Notes: generated from the letters alone by a model not told the origin. 23,972 nucleotides of DNA from UBA12078 sp964573565 (GCA_964573565.1 CAZNJV010000005.1:1-23972); one strand, 5' to 3'; shown: positions 7,180-15,826, counted from the first letter of the stretch. Translations and numbers: made by a program.

Positions 7180-7208
7180 ATTATATCACAGGGAATATAG
7201 AGTGTTTA
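7180..7208 (-). promoter_or_regulatory. lysS promoter
   Basis: On the minus strand, TAAACA (7203-7208), a 17-base spacer and an extended -10, TGATATAAT (TATAAT at 7180-7185), precede lysS. The predicted transcription start is near 7173, about 26 bases before the ATG. The -35 overlaps the stop codon of the GLUG gene (7206-7208), so lysS can be expressed independently of that long gene. Confidence 0.6.
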
Positions 7209-10200
7209 AATCTTTTTTACTATAACAATGTTTTCAGAAATTACCATCATCTTACTTCCTTTCCCATTAAAAATAGCTTCCTCTCCTGATTGTAGATCGT
7301 AATAAGGATCTAGTGATACTAATTTGTAATTTCCTCCAGGAACCATGAAACGATACTTTCCTTTTTCATTCGTCACCCTTTTTGCATATACCGTATTAAA
7401 TTCTGTTTCCAACAAACCGATTTGTACTCCCTCCTTTGGATTTCCCATAAAATCCCTGACCATTCCGAATTTGTATAATTCCTGTCTTTTCATAATCATT
7501 CCTATTAGTAAAATTACCATATATACAATCAGAAGGATCAAATTTAGGAGACTATTAAGTTTGACATATGAAATTATTGAGAATGCCAAACCCGCTAGCA
7601 CCAATATATTGATTATGATTGAAGACCACTTGATTACCCTATTCCTTGCAATTGCACCAGCATATTCAGCTAAGGATTTATTTACATGATCAACGGGAAT
7701 AGAATAGCCAAGGGCAGAAGAAGAATCATAATAGAAGTTTCCACCATTGTATATATTGTTGTACGGAAGATCTTGTATACCAGATATTAGTCTAGATGGG
7801 AATAAATAATTATTGGCCTGGACAACAATATTATATTGTCCGCTTTTAATTGACGATTCAAATATTCCATACATATTTGTGATTTCTGTAGCTATCAATG
7901 TCCCTTCCGAACTATATATTCTTACAATGGCATTAGGTAATGGTTCCTTTGTAACAGAATCATATACCAATCCACAATTTCTCTTCTTTCTTCCCAAACC
8001 TAGCAAAGCCAGTAATACGGAGATAAATCGCGTCATATATACCATGGCATATGAGCTACCAATACCCACAGAAACTGCAGGAGAGATTACAACCACAGCA
8101 AGAGATACAGCAGAGATTTTTTGCGATACATCCTGAGATATCGGAAGTTCTTTGATTGTATTATTTATCTGCTTGCTTACCGTTGTAATGCTTGTTGCAA
8201 GAACTGCAACAACCTCTTTTAGTGTTGTTCTATTAGAATCATTATTGGAGATATCTCCAATTAACTCGTCAAGAACAGTTTCTTGTTTAGGAGGTGTTTC
8301 TGTATTATCAATAACCTCTTGGTCATCTTGAGTAACAACTGGCGGTTCTTCTTCTGGAGTATATTTATATGACATCGCACCTGTCCCTGTTAAGTCGCTA
8401 ATTATCCAATATGCACTTCCAGATATTACTGAAGATGTCATTTGGTTTGAAGTAAGGATATAACCATCTGTGCACCCGAATGCAACAGCACTTAATGTTG
8501 TAGCATTGGGACATACCAATACTCTATTATCATCAACTCCTTTTGGTACATACATATCGTACTTACTCGCAGCTCCTGGAGCAGATGCTAAGTTATGTAC
8601 TAAAACTTTTTTACTCGTAAGATTTAGAATCCCTTCAACATTTGCCCATGATCTACTTGCAGTAAGATCTGTTACTATGTTGGCAATGACCTTTTTCGTG
8701 AGGCCACTACCGAAATATAGCTTTATATTTCGTCCTGCTCCTTTAAACACCTCCGATGGTATTGTTGCATCTAGAGAACTTGAAGTATCGATAACCGACA
8801 TACTAGTATTTAAATCTGTTATAGATACTGGTGTATATACTATTGAATATATATAGTTGATTGGATAGCCCCTATTAACGTTAGGGTGGATACTCCATAT
8901 GGTTGTGAAATCCCAATTAACATCTGTATAGGTCGTCAATGTCCTCATCTCTGTTGTAGTCTTTCCTGTTCCACCTGCACCAGTAGTATAACCAGAAGTT
9001 TCCATATCCCAAAAGCTATTTACTATCTTCGTATATGTAGTCTCATATATCCCAACTAATCCACCACTAGTAGTCTCGGGACTCCCAGAATTAACAACAC
9101 TTGCAGAGTATGAGTTCTCTATTGTTCCATTTGCAAAACGCCCAACAAGGCCAGCAATCCCAATTCCATCTCTGTACGCATCATTCTCTATTACGTTCCC
9201 ATTGGCATAACAATTTCTAATTAGTATCGTATCCGCACCTGGATTTAAAAATGAAATTGCTTCACCTACAAGTCCACCAATCAAATCATCGCCTGTGACG
9301 CTTCCTGTTGCATAACTTCGGTCAACAGCTATTGTAGAATTCGCATAAGCTATTAAATCACCTATTAATCCCCCGGCTTGTGAATCAGCAATAACATTCC
9401 CTGACGCATAGGAGTCTAAAACATCTCCATAATTTTGACCTATTAATCCACCAACTAATTCATTTCCCGTAACGCTCCCAGTCGAATATGAATTATTAAT
9501 ATCACCACAGTTTTCTCCAACTAATCCTCCAACTCTTAAGTAGGAGCCCGAGACATTTACAGAAGAACTAGAATCATGAAGATTGTAGCAAGATATCCCT
9601 ACCAATCCTCCAACTTTTTCATTTCCACTTACGTTTCCACTGAGTACATTGATATTTTCCATCTCAGCAGAGCCCAATATATTTATCGTACCATTGTTCT
9701 CACAACTACCAAAAGTTCCCGCAATAGATCCCACCGCCGTTCCATCTGTGGAAGTGATATCTACATCTGCGAGATTTATATTTCCTACATAAGAGTGATT
9801 TCCTAACACTCCAAATAATCCTACATATATATCGTCAGCAATATTACTATTAATAGTTAATCCCGTTATAGTATGGCCATCGCCATCAAGCGAACCAACA
9901 AAAGGATTGCTTACACTATTTCCAATTGGGACAAATCCTCTGCCAGAATTCCAAGTGCTCGTAGCAGAACAATCAATGTTATTCTTTAAAATATAATAAG
10001 CACCCAAATTGTATGACATTCCTTGAAGCAACTTACAATCAGTTATCTCGTATGGAGAAGATTCCGTTCCATAACCTAATCCGGCAAATCCGAAAAATGG
10101 ATATCCATTATTTATACTAGAATTAATATTCCATACAGAATCGAAATCCCAGCCAGCAGCAGTATATGTAGCTAATGTTTTCATTTCTGCAGTAGTTTTT

Positions 10201-13115
10201 CCTGTCCCTCCGGCACTCGTAGTATAACCAGCAGTTTCCATATTCCAGAAGCTATTACTAATAATTGCTGTTTCGCTAGAGTCTATCTTTCCACAAAATC
10301 CGCCTGTTGACTCAGATGGTGTTCCAGAATCTATAGCTCCCGTTGAATACGAATTCTCAATGGTACCATTATCTATTTCACCAACAAATCCCCCTATATA
10401 ATACCCATCTCTATTTAACTGACTTTCTGTAATATTCCCAGTGGCATAACAATTTTTTACTAAAGCTGCGCTCTTCGATTTTGTCCCCCATCCTGTCATA
10501 AAACCAATAAAACCTGCGATATCATCATCACCTGTTACATTTCCTGTTGCATAGCTACGCTCAATGGTTGCATAGTGTGAAGAACTTACTGTAAATAGAC
10601 CTACAAGACCACCTCCTTCATAACCCGTAACCGAAACGTTACCTTTTGCATATGAATCCGAAATACTTCCAGATGCTGTTCCGACGAGTCCTCCCGCAGC
10701 GACATTATTAGAAGTTACATTTCCTGTGGATGAGCTTCTTGTTATGTCACCCATCATCTCTCCAATCAATCCTCCAACAGAAGCATTCCCCACAACAGTA
10801 ACTGATGCAGAGCTATTTGCTAAATCATAGGCAGAGGAACCGAGTAGTCCACCTACATTTAAGTTACCATGCACATTTCCACTAGTAATATGAATATTAT
10901 TGAGTGTTGAACTTCCAGAAGCATTAGAAAAACCAATGGCACCTGCCAAAGCTCCAACATTGGAATAGGTAGACGCAGTAATCGAGACATTGCTTAGAGA
11001 TATGTTTTCTATTACAACTCCATCATCTATGGCACCAAATAATCCTACATATCCACCTACAACACTTGGTTTATTGATAGTTAAACCAGAAATAGTAAAC
11101 CCATTCCCCTCTAGCATTCCTACAAACGGATTGCTTGGACTAACACCTATGGGAATAAAACCATCTCCCGAGTTCCAGGTACTTGTAGCAGAACAATTTA
11201 TATCTTGGTTAAGTGAAAAATATGAGGATAAATAATATCTTATTTCTTGAAGTTGAGAACAATTTGTAATTACATAAGGAGAAGAAATAGTCCCCAATCC
11301 TGCTCCAGAGAATACAGGTGCTACAAGAGTATAAGTCACACTTGTTGCACCATCCTGTGCTGTTACTATCAAAGTATCTCCATATTCGATAGGGTTACTA
11401 AGATCTGAATCATTCCAAGTTTGATTAGTTTCTCCTTTTGAAAGATTGGACAAAAATTCTGATTTTGATGTATTGGCAAGAACATTTGTGATTGTTTCAT
11501 TTGCAGTTCCCCCTGCACTTACTGTATAGGCAGAAGATGTAACTGTTGCTACATGACTACCTTCTGCGTTTACCGAAATGGTATATGTCACTACTGTGGT
11601 TCCATCTTCTGCCGTGACAACTAGCGTATTATTTGAAACGACAGGATTACTAACACTACTACTATCCCACGTTTGATTTGCATTGCCCTTTGAAAGAGCT
11701 GCCAAGAATGTAACCTTGGAAGTTCCGAATGGCACATTTGTTATCGTTTCGTTAGAAGTTCCACCAGCACTTACTGTATATGACGAAGATACTACTGTAG
11801 CATTATGGCTTACACCAGCAGGAACATAATTAATAGGATATCCATTGTTTACGCTGCCATCAATACTCCATATAGTTGAAAAATCCCACCCAGAGTACGT
11901 ACCCTGGATCTTCATAGCAGAAGTATTTTCTGGAATACCTTTTCCAGTATCAGAATGTCCAGAAGTCTGTTGATCATAATATGAATCACTTACAGTCCCT
12001 TGTATATCTCCAACAAATCCTCCAACATTTGTAGAACCAGTAACTAAACCTTTTGAATATGAGTATGACAATGTTCTGCCACCCCATCCAAAGCCTCCGG
12101 CAAAACCTCCTACAGCATCACTACCTGTCACGTTTCCTGTTGCGAAACTATTAGAAATATCTGCAAGTCCCGCGCCAACAAATCCTCCAATTCTCGTTCC
12201 AGTAGTTATTATGCTTCCGACATTACCTGTTGCATAACATTTTGATACAGGCATATTCTCAACCCACCCTACTAAACCACCAGCTTCCCAGTAACTATCT
12301 ACCTTTCCAGTTGCATACGAGTTAGTTATACCTCCGGATGCATATCCTGCCAATCCACCTGTAGCCCACTGATCTGAAGCAGAAGGGTTATTTTCTATGA
12401 CGTTTCCAGTAGCATAAGAGTTCGAGATGGCACCCGTGCTATACCCTATTAAACCTCCCGTTGGGTTTCCTGTACTAGACACATTTCCCGTAGCATAGCA
12501 GCTATCAACCACTGTATCTATTAACCTTCCTACTAACCCTCCTACAAAATTCACCCCTGTAACACTAACGGATGCAGAAGAGTCTGATAATGTTCCTGGT
12601 TCCATATTCCCTAATAAACCACCAACCGTATGGTATCCCACAATCGTCCCACTAGAAATATGTACATTTAGTATACTTGAAGAATCATACGCGCTCCCAG
12701 CCAAAGCCCCAACAAATTCATTCCCCGGGGAAGAGAACTGAACATTAGCAATGGTAAGATTTTTTACAGTTGCTCCTGACAAGGAAGTGAATATCCCTTG
12801 TATATTTGTCCCCGTAAAGTCACTAATTGTTTTTCCATTTCCATCTAAAACCCCTGTGAATGTTCCCAAGGAGCCCCAACTTGTAACTGAAGAACAAGTG
12901 AAATCATTTTGTATTATATAGTGTGCCCCTAAATTACCCGATATACCCTGGAAATCTGTGCAATTTGTAATTTGATAAGGGTTTCCTACAGATCCATCTC
13001 CTCCACCAAAGGCTTTTACAGAAAAAAATAGTCCTTGAAAAAATCCTATGAATAAAAAACAAACAATTAAACTAGATCCCAACAAGATCCAAAGCAGATT
13101 TTTTCGAGATTTCAT
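7206..13115 (-). CDS. Giant GLUG-repeat cell-surface protein with membrane-embedded C-terminal region
   Basis: The 1969-residue protein starts with a signal/anchor segment (about 8-34). Three large blocks of GLUG repeats follow (about 39-431, 604-1012, 1012-1424). Each has many copies of the pattern GGLVGxxxGxIxNSYATGxV, as in bacterial adhesins with a beta-helix fold. Each block opens with a Cys-containing segment (PYQITNC, PYVITNC, PYEITDC) plus a second Cys about 20-25 residues on, and ends in WDF..IW.I...N.GYP. Between blocks 1 and 2 lie two tandem cadherin-like beta-sandwich repeats (about 434-596). After block 3 come a separate beta domain and an acidic Pro/Glu linker (about 1425-1660). 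The C-terminal part has hydrophobic segments (about 1669-1710), a carboxypeptidase-regulatory-like domain (1713-1790), two more membrane helices (1826-1868) and a second such domain at the end. Adhesion or host contact is inferred; no LPXTG motif is present. Confidence 0.85.
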   Translation of the reverse strand: MKSRKNLLWILLGSSLIVCFLFIGFFQGLFFSVKAFGGGDGSVGNPYQITNCTDFQGISGNLGAHYIIQNDFTCSSVTSWGSLGTFTGVLDGNGKTISDFTGTNIQGIFTSLSGATVKNLTIANVQFSSPGNEFVGALAGSAYDSSSILNVHISSGTIVGYHTVGGLLGNMEPGTLSDSSASVSVTGVNFVGGLVGRLIDTVVDSCYATGNVSSTGNPTGGLIGYSTGAISNSYATGNVIENNPSASDQWATGGLAGYASGGITNSYATGKVDSYWEAGGLVGWVENMPVSKCYATGNVGSIITTGTRIGGFVGAGLADISNSFATGNVTGSDAVGGFAGGFGWGGRTLSYSYSKGLVTGSTNVGGFVGDIQGTVSDSYYDQQTSGHSDTGKGIPENTSAMKIQGTYSGWDFSTIWSIDGSVNNGYPINYVPAGVSHNATVVSSSYTVSAGGTSNETITNVPFGTSKVTFLAALSKGNANQTWDSSSVSNPVVSNNTLVVTAEDGTTVVTYTISVNAEGSHVATVTSSAYTVSAGGTANETITNVLANTSKSEFLSNLSKGETNQTWNDSDLSNPIEYGDTLIVTAQDGATSVTYTLVAPVFSGAGLGTISSPYVITNCSQLQEIRYYLSSYFSLNQDINCSATSTWNSGDGFIPIGVSPSNPFVGMLEGNGFTISGLTINKPSVVGGYVGLFGAIDDGVVIENISLSNVSITASTYSNVGALAGAIGFSNASGSSTLNNIHITSGNVHGNLNVGGLLGSSAYDLANSSASVTVVGNASVGGLIGEMMGDITRSSSTGNVTSNNVAAGGLVGTASGSISDSYAKGNVSVTGYEGGGLVGLFTVSSSHYATIERSYATGNVTGDDDIAGFIGFMTGWGTKSKSAALVKNCYATGNITESQLNRDGYYIGGFVGEIDNGTIENSYSTGAIDSGTPSESTGGFCGKIDSSETAIISNSFWNMETAGYTTSAGGTGKTTAEMKTLATYTAAGWDFDSVWNINSSINNGYPFFGFAGLGYGTESSPYEITDCKLLQGMSYNLGAYYILKNNIDCSATSTWNSGRGFVPIGNSVSNPFVGSLDGDGHTITGLTINSNIADDIYVGLFGVLGNHSYVGNINLADVDITSTDGTAVGSIAGTFGSCENNGTINILGSAEMENINVLSGNVSGNEKVGGLVGISCYNLHDSSSSVNVSGSYLRVGGLVGENCGDINNSYSTGSVTGNELVGGLIGQNYGDVLDSYASGNVIADSQAGGLIGDLIAYANSTIAVDRSYATGSVTGDDLIGGLVGEAISFLNPGADTILIRNCYANGNVIENDAYRDGIGIAGLVGRFANGTIENSYSASVVNSGSPETTSGGLVGIYETTYTKIVNSFWDMETSGYTTGAGGTGKTTTEMRTLTTYTDVNWDFTTIWSIHPNVNRGYPINYIYSIVYTPVSITDLNTSMSVIDTSSSLDATIPSEVFKGAGRNIKLYFGSGLTKKVIANIVTDLTASRSWANVEGILNLTSKKVLVHNLASAPGAASKYDMYVPKGVDDNRVLVCPNATTLSAVAFGCTDGYILTSNQMTSSVISGSAYWIISDLTGTGAMSYKYTPEEEPPVVTQDDQEVIDNTETPPKQETVLDELIGDISNNDSNRTTLKEVVAVLATSITTVSKQINNTIKELPISQDVSQKISAVSLAVVVISPAVSVGIGSSYAMVYMTRFISVLLALLGLGRKKRNCGLVYDSVTKEPLPNAIVRIYSSEGTLIATEITNMYGIFESSIKSGQYNIVVQANNYLFPSRLISGIQDLPYNNIYNGGNFYYDSSSALGYSIPVDHVNKSLAEYAGAIARNRVIKWSSIIINILVLAGLAFSIISYVKLNSLLNLILLIVYMVILLIGMIMKRQELYKFGMVRDFMGNPKEGVQIGLLETEFNTVYAKRVTNEKGKYRFMVPGGNYKLVSLDPYYDLQSGEEAIFNGKGSKMMVISENIVIVKKI
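8845..10080 (-). repeat. GLUG block 3 (third long repeat of the surface protein)
   Basis: This encodes residues about 1012-1424. It begins at SSPYEITDCKLLQGMSYNLG and ends with the capping segment WDMETSGYTT, then WDFTTIWSIHPNVNRGYPIN. It is laid out like block 2 along its whole length, with the same order of Cys pair, WNSGRGFVPIG segment and GLUG units. This points to duplication of a roughly 1.2 kb module. Confidence 0.75.
10080..11305 (-). repeat. GLUG block 2 (second long repeat of the surface protein)
   Basis: This encodes residues about 604-1012, from SSPYVITNCSQLQEIRYYLS to WDFDSVWNINSSINNGYPFF. It shares the CSATSTWNSG and VPIG..VSNPFVG segments with block 3, and WNMETAGYTTSAGGTGKTT with the block 3 cap. 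Block 1 lacks the VPIG segment, so blocks 2 and 3 are closer to each other than to block 1. Confidence 0.75.
11330..11815 (-). repeat. Two tandem cadherin-like beta-sandwich repeats
   Basis: This encodes residues about 434-596 as two units of roughly 80 residues. Each has the order ATV.SS.YTVSAGGT.NETITNV, then LSKG..NQTW..S..SNP, then TLVVTAEDGTT or TLIVTAQDGAT, and a closing V(T)YT strand. The ending resembles the cadherin-like beta-sandwich domains that end in (V/A)xAxDGxTxxxYxI. They probably act as a rigid spacer between GLUG blocks 1 and 2. Confidence 0.65.
11825..13000 (-). repeat. GLUG block 1 (first long repeat of the surface protein)
   Basis: This encodes residues about 39-431, from GDGSVGNPYQITNCTDFQ to the cap WDFSTIWSIDGSVNNGYPIN. 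Several GLUG units are clear, for example GGLVGRLIDTVVDSCYATGNV and GGLIGYSTGAISNSYATGNV. The cap reads YYDQQTSGHSDTGKGIP in place of the WDMETSGYTT form of blocks 2 and 3. Confidence 0.75.
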
Positions 13116-13124
13116 GATATATAA

Positions 13125-13153
13125 AATATACAGAGGAGAAGTATGATAGTCAA
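13125..13153 (-). promoter_or_regulatory. Promoter of the GLUG protein gene
   Basis: On the minus strand, TTGACT (13148-13153), a 17-base spacer and TATATT (13125-13130) match the sigma-70 consensus well. The predicted start of transcription is about 13118, only 2-4 bases before the ATG at 13113-13115. There is thus no room for a Shine-Dalgarno site and the mRNA looks leaderless. Confidence 0.65.
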
Positions 13154-13178
13154 TAAATTTCCGCTATAGGAATGGCAT

Positions 13179-13207
13179 TTCTCATCTTCGTCTTTTTAAT
13201 ATATAAT
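13179..13207 (+). promoter_or_regulatory. Promoter of the glycyl-tRNA synthetase gene
   Basis: TATAAT at 13202-13207 is a perfect -10. The matching -35 position (13179-13184, TTCTCA) is weak. The predicted start near 13214 leaves about 22 bases before the ATG, with no Shine-Dalgarno sequence. It is divergent from the GLUG promoter in the same 120-base intergenic region. Confidence 0.5.
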
Positions 13208-13235
13208 CAGAAATATTAATTTCATCTTTCACCCT

Positions 13236-14519
13236 ATGGAAGATCTTCTACAAAAAGTCACATCCCTCAGCAAAAGAAGAGGAATCATATTTCAGAATTC
13301 TGAGATATATGGCGGTATAGGAGGCTTCTATGACTATGGTCCTGTAGGTGTTGAGATGAAAAACAATCTCAAGAGGTATTGGTGGAAGTACATGGTAGAC
13401 AAGCGAGAGAATGTCGTTGGTATAGATGGGACCATAATTACACATCCAAAAGTTTGGGAAGCATCTGGCCATGTTAAAAGCTTCGGTGATGAAGCCGTAG
13501 AATGTAAAAAATGTCATGCACGATTCAGACCAGAAGATGTAGAAGGTAAATGCCCAAGATGTGGTGGTACAGATTTCACAGAGGCTAGAAAATACAACCT
13601 ACTCTTCAATACAGAGATCGGGGTTGTGGAAGGAGATAAGGTTCCTGCGTATTTAAGAGGAGAAGCTTGCCAAACAATATATCTTGATTTCAAGAATGTG
13701 GTTGATTCAACACGACAACAGATTCCTTTTGGTATTGCACAGATAGGTAAAGCATTCAGAAATGAAATTACTCCTAACAAATTTACCTTTAGAACAAGGG
13801 AGTTCGAACAGTGGGATCTTCAGTATTTTGTACATCCATCAATGATGGAAGAAGCTTTTGAATACTGGAAGAGTGAAAGAATGAACTTCTACAAGAAGCT
13901 TTACCGAAAGCATGACAATTTGAGGTTCTATGAACATCCTCAAGACAAACTTGTCTTCTATGCAAAGAAAGCATTTGATATTGAATATTTAGCACCATGG
14001 GGTTGGGCTGAAAATGAAGGTATTCATTGGAGATCTGACTATGATTTGACACAACATAGCAAATTCTCCGGTAAAGACCTTTCATATACTGATCCTCAAA
14101 CTGGTGAGAAATATATTCCTCACATCGTAGAGACTTCTGGTGGTGTAGATAGGACATTCTTGTTCTTACTCTTGGATTCATATGAGGAAGAGACATTGGC
14201 AAATGGAGAGATTAGAACCGTATTGAAAGTAAATTCTGAGATAGCTGCTTACAAGGCTGCTGTATTCCCATTGGTATCTAACAAACCAGAGATTGTGAAC
14301 AAGGCAAGAGAGATATTTGAGACATTAACAGATACCAAGAGAGTTGTCTGGGATGCAAGAGGAAACATCGGTAAGAGATACCGATACCAAGATGAGATTG
14401 GTACTCCATACTGTATCACAGTTGATTATCAGACATTGGAAGACAATACTGTGACAGTCAGAGACAGGGATACTATGGAACAAAAACGAGTAAGTATCGA
14501 AGACCTAGCAAATATCTAG
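13236..14519 (+). CDS. glyQS: Glycyl-tRNA synthetase, dimeric (alpha2, single-chain) type
   Basis: The 427-residue class II synthetase charges tRNA-Gly. The N-terminus SLSKRRGIIFQNSEIYGGIG with FYDYGPVGVEMKNN is diagnostic of the alpha2 GlyRS found in eukaryotes, archaea and some bacteria. This differs from the alpha2-beta2 enzyme of E. coli. A zinc-knuckle insertion is present (Cys90, Cys93, Cys106, Cys109). Motif 2 is near 173 (IGKAFRNEITP, FRTREFEQWDLQYFV). Motif 3 is near 300-317 (VETSGGVDRTFLFLLLDSY). The C-terminal anticodon-binding domain closes the protein. It is shorter than many homologues (450-500 or more), mostly in insertions. The last 15 bases overlap the convergent greA-like gene. 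There is no Shine-Dalgarno site before the ATG. Confidence 0.95.
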   Translation: MEDLLQKVTSLSKRRGIIFQNSEIYGGIGGFYDYGPVGVEMKNNLKRYWWKYMVDKRENVVGIDGTIITHPKVWEASGHVKSFGDEAVECKKCHARFRPEDVEGKCPRCGGTDFTEARKYNLLFNTEIGVVEGDKVPAYLRGEACQTIYLDFKNVVDSTRQQIPFGIAQIGKAFRNEITPNKFTFRTREFEQWDLQYFVHPSMMEEAFEYWKSERMNFYKKLYRKHDNLRFYEHPQDKLVFYAKKAFDIEYLAPWGWAENEGIHWRSDYDLTQHSKFSGKDLSYTDPQTGEKYIPHIVETSGGVDRTFLFLLLDSYEEETLANGEIRTVLKVNSEIAAYKAAVFPLVSNKPEIVNKAREIFETLTDTKRVVWDARGNIGKRYRYQDEIGTPYCITVDYQTLEDNTVTVRDRDTMEQKRVSIEDLANI

Positions 14520-14975
14520 AACTTTGTATTTCACTGTCTTTCCATTCACTTTGATACTGACCTCCTGGCCTTTTTTGCTCTTCACTAAAGCTTTGCCCAA
14601 AGGAGAATGATCAGAGATCTTCCCACTAAGTGGATCTGCTTCTAATGCATCAACAATAGTAAGGGATTTCTTTTTGCCACCAACTTCTACTGTGATTTCA
14701 GAACCAATCCCAATTTTCCCAGGATTACAAACCTTTTTAATGAAGATCTTTGCTTTAGCTAATATGTTCTTTAGTTCCGCGATTCTATCTTCTATGGCTT
14801 CTTTTTCAACAAGCATTACACTTAGATCGTCAGTGTCTTCACTTAGGTCATTTTGCCTTGCGGTTTCTAGGTTACTAGAAATTTCAGGTTTCTTAACCTT
14901 TTCTAAATTATTTAGTTCCTGCTCCAACTTCTCTTTCTTTTCTTTTGTGAGCAATATTTTTTCTTTCTCTTTCAT
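14505..14975 (-). CDS. GreA/GreB-family transcript cleavage factor, divergent paralogue
   Basis: The 156-residue protein has the Gre layout: an N-terminal coiled coil (about 1-78, Lys/Glu-rich) that enters the RNA polymerase secondary channel, and a C-terminal FKBP-like domain (VCNPGKIGIGSEITVEV; DPLSGKISDHSPLGKALV; KVNGKTVKYKVLDI). The coiled-coil tip reads ARQNDLSEDTDDLSV. It keeps the Asp and Glu (43 and 46) that hold Mg in E. coli GreA (Asp41, Glu44), but Gly before Asp is Asn and ENAEY is lost. The C-terminal SPLGKAL motif is intact. It probably still binds polymerase; cleavage activity is less certain. A second, canonical GreA lies 1 kb away. Its end overlaps the glycyl-tRNA synthetase gene by 15 bases. 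Confidence 0.85.
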   Translation of the reverse strand: MKEKEKILLTKEKKEKLEQELNNLEKVKKPEISSNLETARQNDLSEDTDDLSVMLVEKEAIEDRIAELKNILAKAKIFIKKVCNPGKIGIGSEITVEVGGKKKSLTIVDALEADPLSGKISDHSPLGKALVKSKKGQEVSIKVNGKTVKYKVLDIC

Positions 14976-15012
14976 AGCGATGTGTTCTTAATTTAAACTC
15001 GCTCTATAGTAT

Positions 15013-15040
15013 ATTATATATGACCAAATTCTATGCGCAA
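15013..15040 (-). promoter_or_regulatory. Promoter of the divergent Gre-family gene
   Basis: On the minus strand, TTGCGC (15035-15040), a 16-base spacer and TATAAT (15013-15018) stand in the 88-base gap after trmD. The predicted start near 15006 gives a leader of about 30 bases without a Shine-Dalgarno site. This separates the gene from the trmD transcript, at least in part. Confidence 0.55.
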
Positions 15041-15063
15041 TCTACCCTCTAAAAATCGCCTAT

Positions 15064-15708
15064 CTACCCTCTCTGTGACTCTCTCCATTTTTTAATTTTT
15101 TCATGATCACCTGTTAAGAGTATTTCAGGGACTTTCCATCCGTTGAATTCAATTGGTCTTGTATATTGAGGATAGTCCAATGTAGCGCCATCGTTGAATG
15201 ATTCATCTGCTAGAGATTCTTCATTTCCTAACACTCCTGGTAATAGCCTAGTAATCCCATCTACTAGGACAAGGGACGCTAGTTCACCTCCAGAGAGGAC
15301 GTAATCACCTATTGAGAATTCGTAATCAACCAAATTCTCATGGATTCTTTGATCAAATCCTTCATATCTACCACAGAGGATAATCATATGAAGATCTTTC
15401 TTCTCCGAGAATTCTTTGAAATCTTTTTGTACTATCTTATGTCCTTTAGGAGTAGTTATTGCTACTATGGTATTTTCTTGTTTTAATTCTTGAATAGCAG
15501 CATATATTGGTTCTATCTTTAGAACCATGCCTGGTCCTCCACCACATGGTGTGTCATCTACTGTTTTATGATTGTCTGTAGTCCACTTCCTTAGGTCATG
15601 TACATTTATTTCTACTATTCCTTTTCCTTTAGCAGTTCCTACTATTCCTGTATTTATATATTCTTCTACTATGTTAGGGAAGATTGTTATGATATCAAAT
15701 TTAATCAT
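15064..15708 (-). CDS. trmD: tRNA (guanine-N1)-methyltransferase
   Basis: The 214-residue SPOUT methyltransferase makes m1G37 next to the anticodon in tRNAs for Leu, Pro and Arg, preventing frameshifts. Diagnostic segments are present: MIKFDIITIFPNIVEEYI, TPCGGGPGMVLKIEP, ILCGRYEGFDQRI and FSIGDYVLSGGELA (the knotted SAM pocket), and LPGVLGNEESLADESF, which holds the catalytic Asp. The C-terminus (ILLTGDHEKIKKWRES) matches the family. It is somewhat shorter than the usual 230-250 residues. It lies 43 bases after tRNA-Glu on the same strand, so the two are probably cotranscribed. The usual rimM, rplS and rpsP neighbours are absent; a Gre-family gene follows instead. Confidence 0.96.
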   Translation of the reverse strand: MIKFDIITIFPNIVEEYINTGIVGTAKGKGIVEINVHDLRKWTTDNHKTVDDTPCGGGPGMVLKIEPIYAAIQELKQENTIVAITTPKGHKIVQKDFKEFSEKKDLHMIILCGRYEGFDQRIHENLVDYEFSIGDYVLSGGELASLVLVDGITRLLPGVLGNEESLADESFNDGATLDYPQYTRPIEFNGWKVPEILLTGDHEKIKKWRESQRG

Positions 15709-15751
15709 TCCAACTAAACTTTTCTAATTTAAATTTGAGGTGAAATATATA

Positions 15752-15826
15752 TGGTACCGTCACGGAGAATCGAACTCCGATTGTAGGATTGAGAATCCTA
15801 TGTCCTAACCGTTAGACGATGACGGC
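15752..15826 (-). tRNA. tRNA-Glu (anticodon CUC), CCA encoded
   Basis: On the minus strand the acceptor stem is GCCGTCA with TGACGGT, ending in a G1-U72 pair. The D arm GTC.AACGGTTAG.GAC follows TC as in bacterial tRNA-Glu. The anticodon stem TAGGA/TCCTA encloses TTCTCAA, with anticodon CTC (15791-15793 on the plus strand). The T arm is CGGAG/CTCCG around TTCGATT. The discriminator is A and CCA is encoded. It reads GAG. It stands just upstream of trmD. Confidence 0.95.

Noticed and set aside
8940..8990. GAGGTGKTT in the GLUG protein looks like a Walker A (P-loop) motif.
   Set aside because: It recurs at the end of blocks 2 and 3 within an exported beta-repeat protein (AGGTGKTT), and no Walker B or ATPase fold surrounds it.
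8845..13000. The repetitive GLUG DNA as a CRISPR array or a mobile element.
   Set aside because: The repeats are degenerate coding repeats in one long frame, with no constant repeat/spacer spacing and no terminal inverted repeats or transposase.
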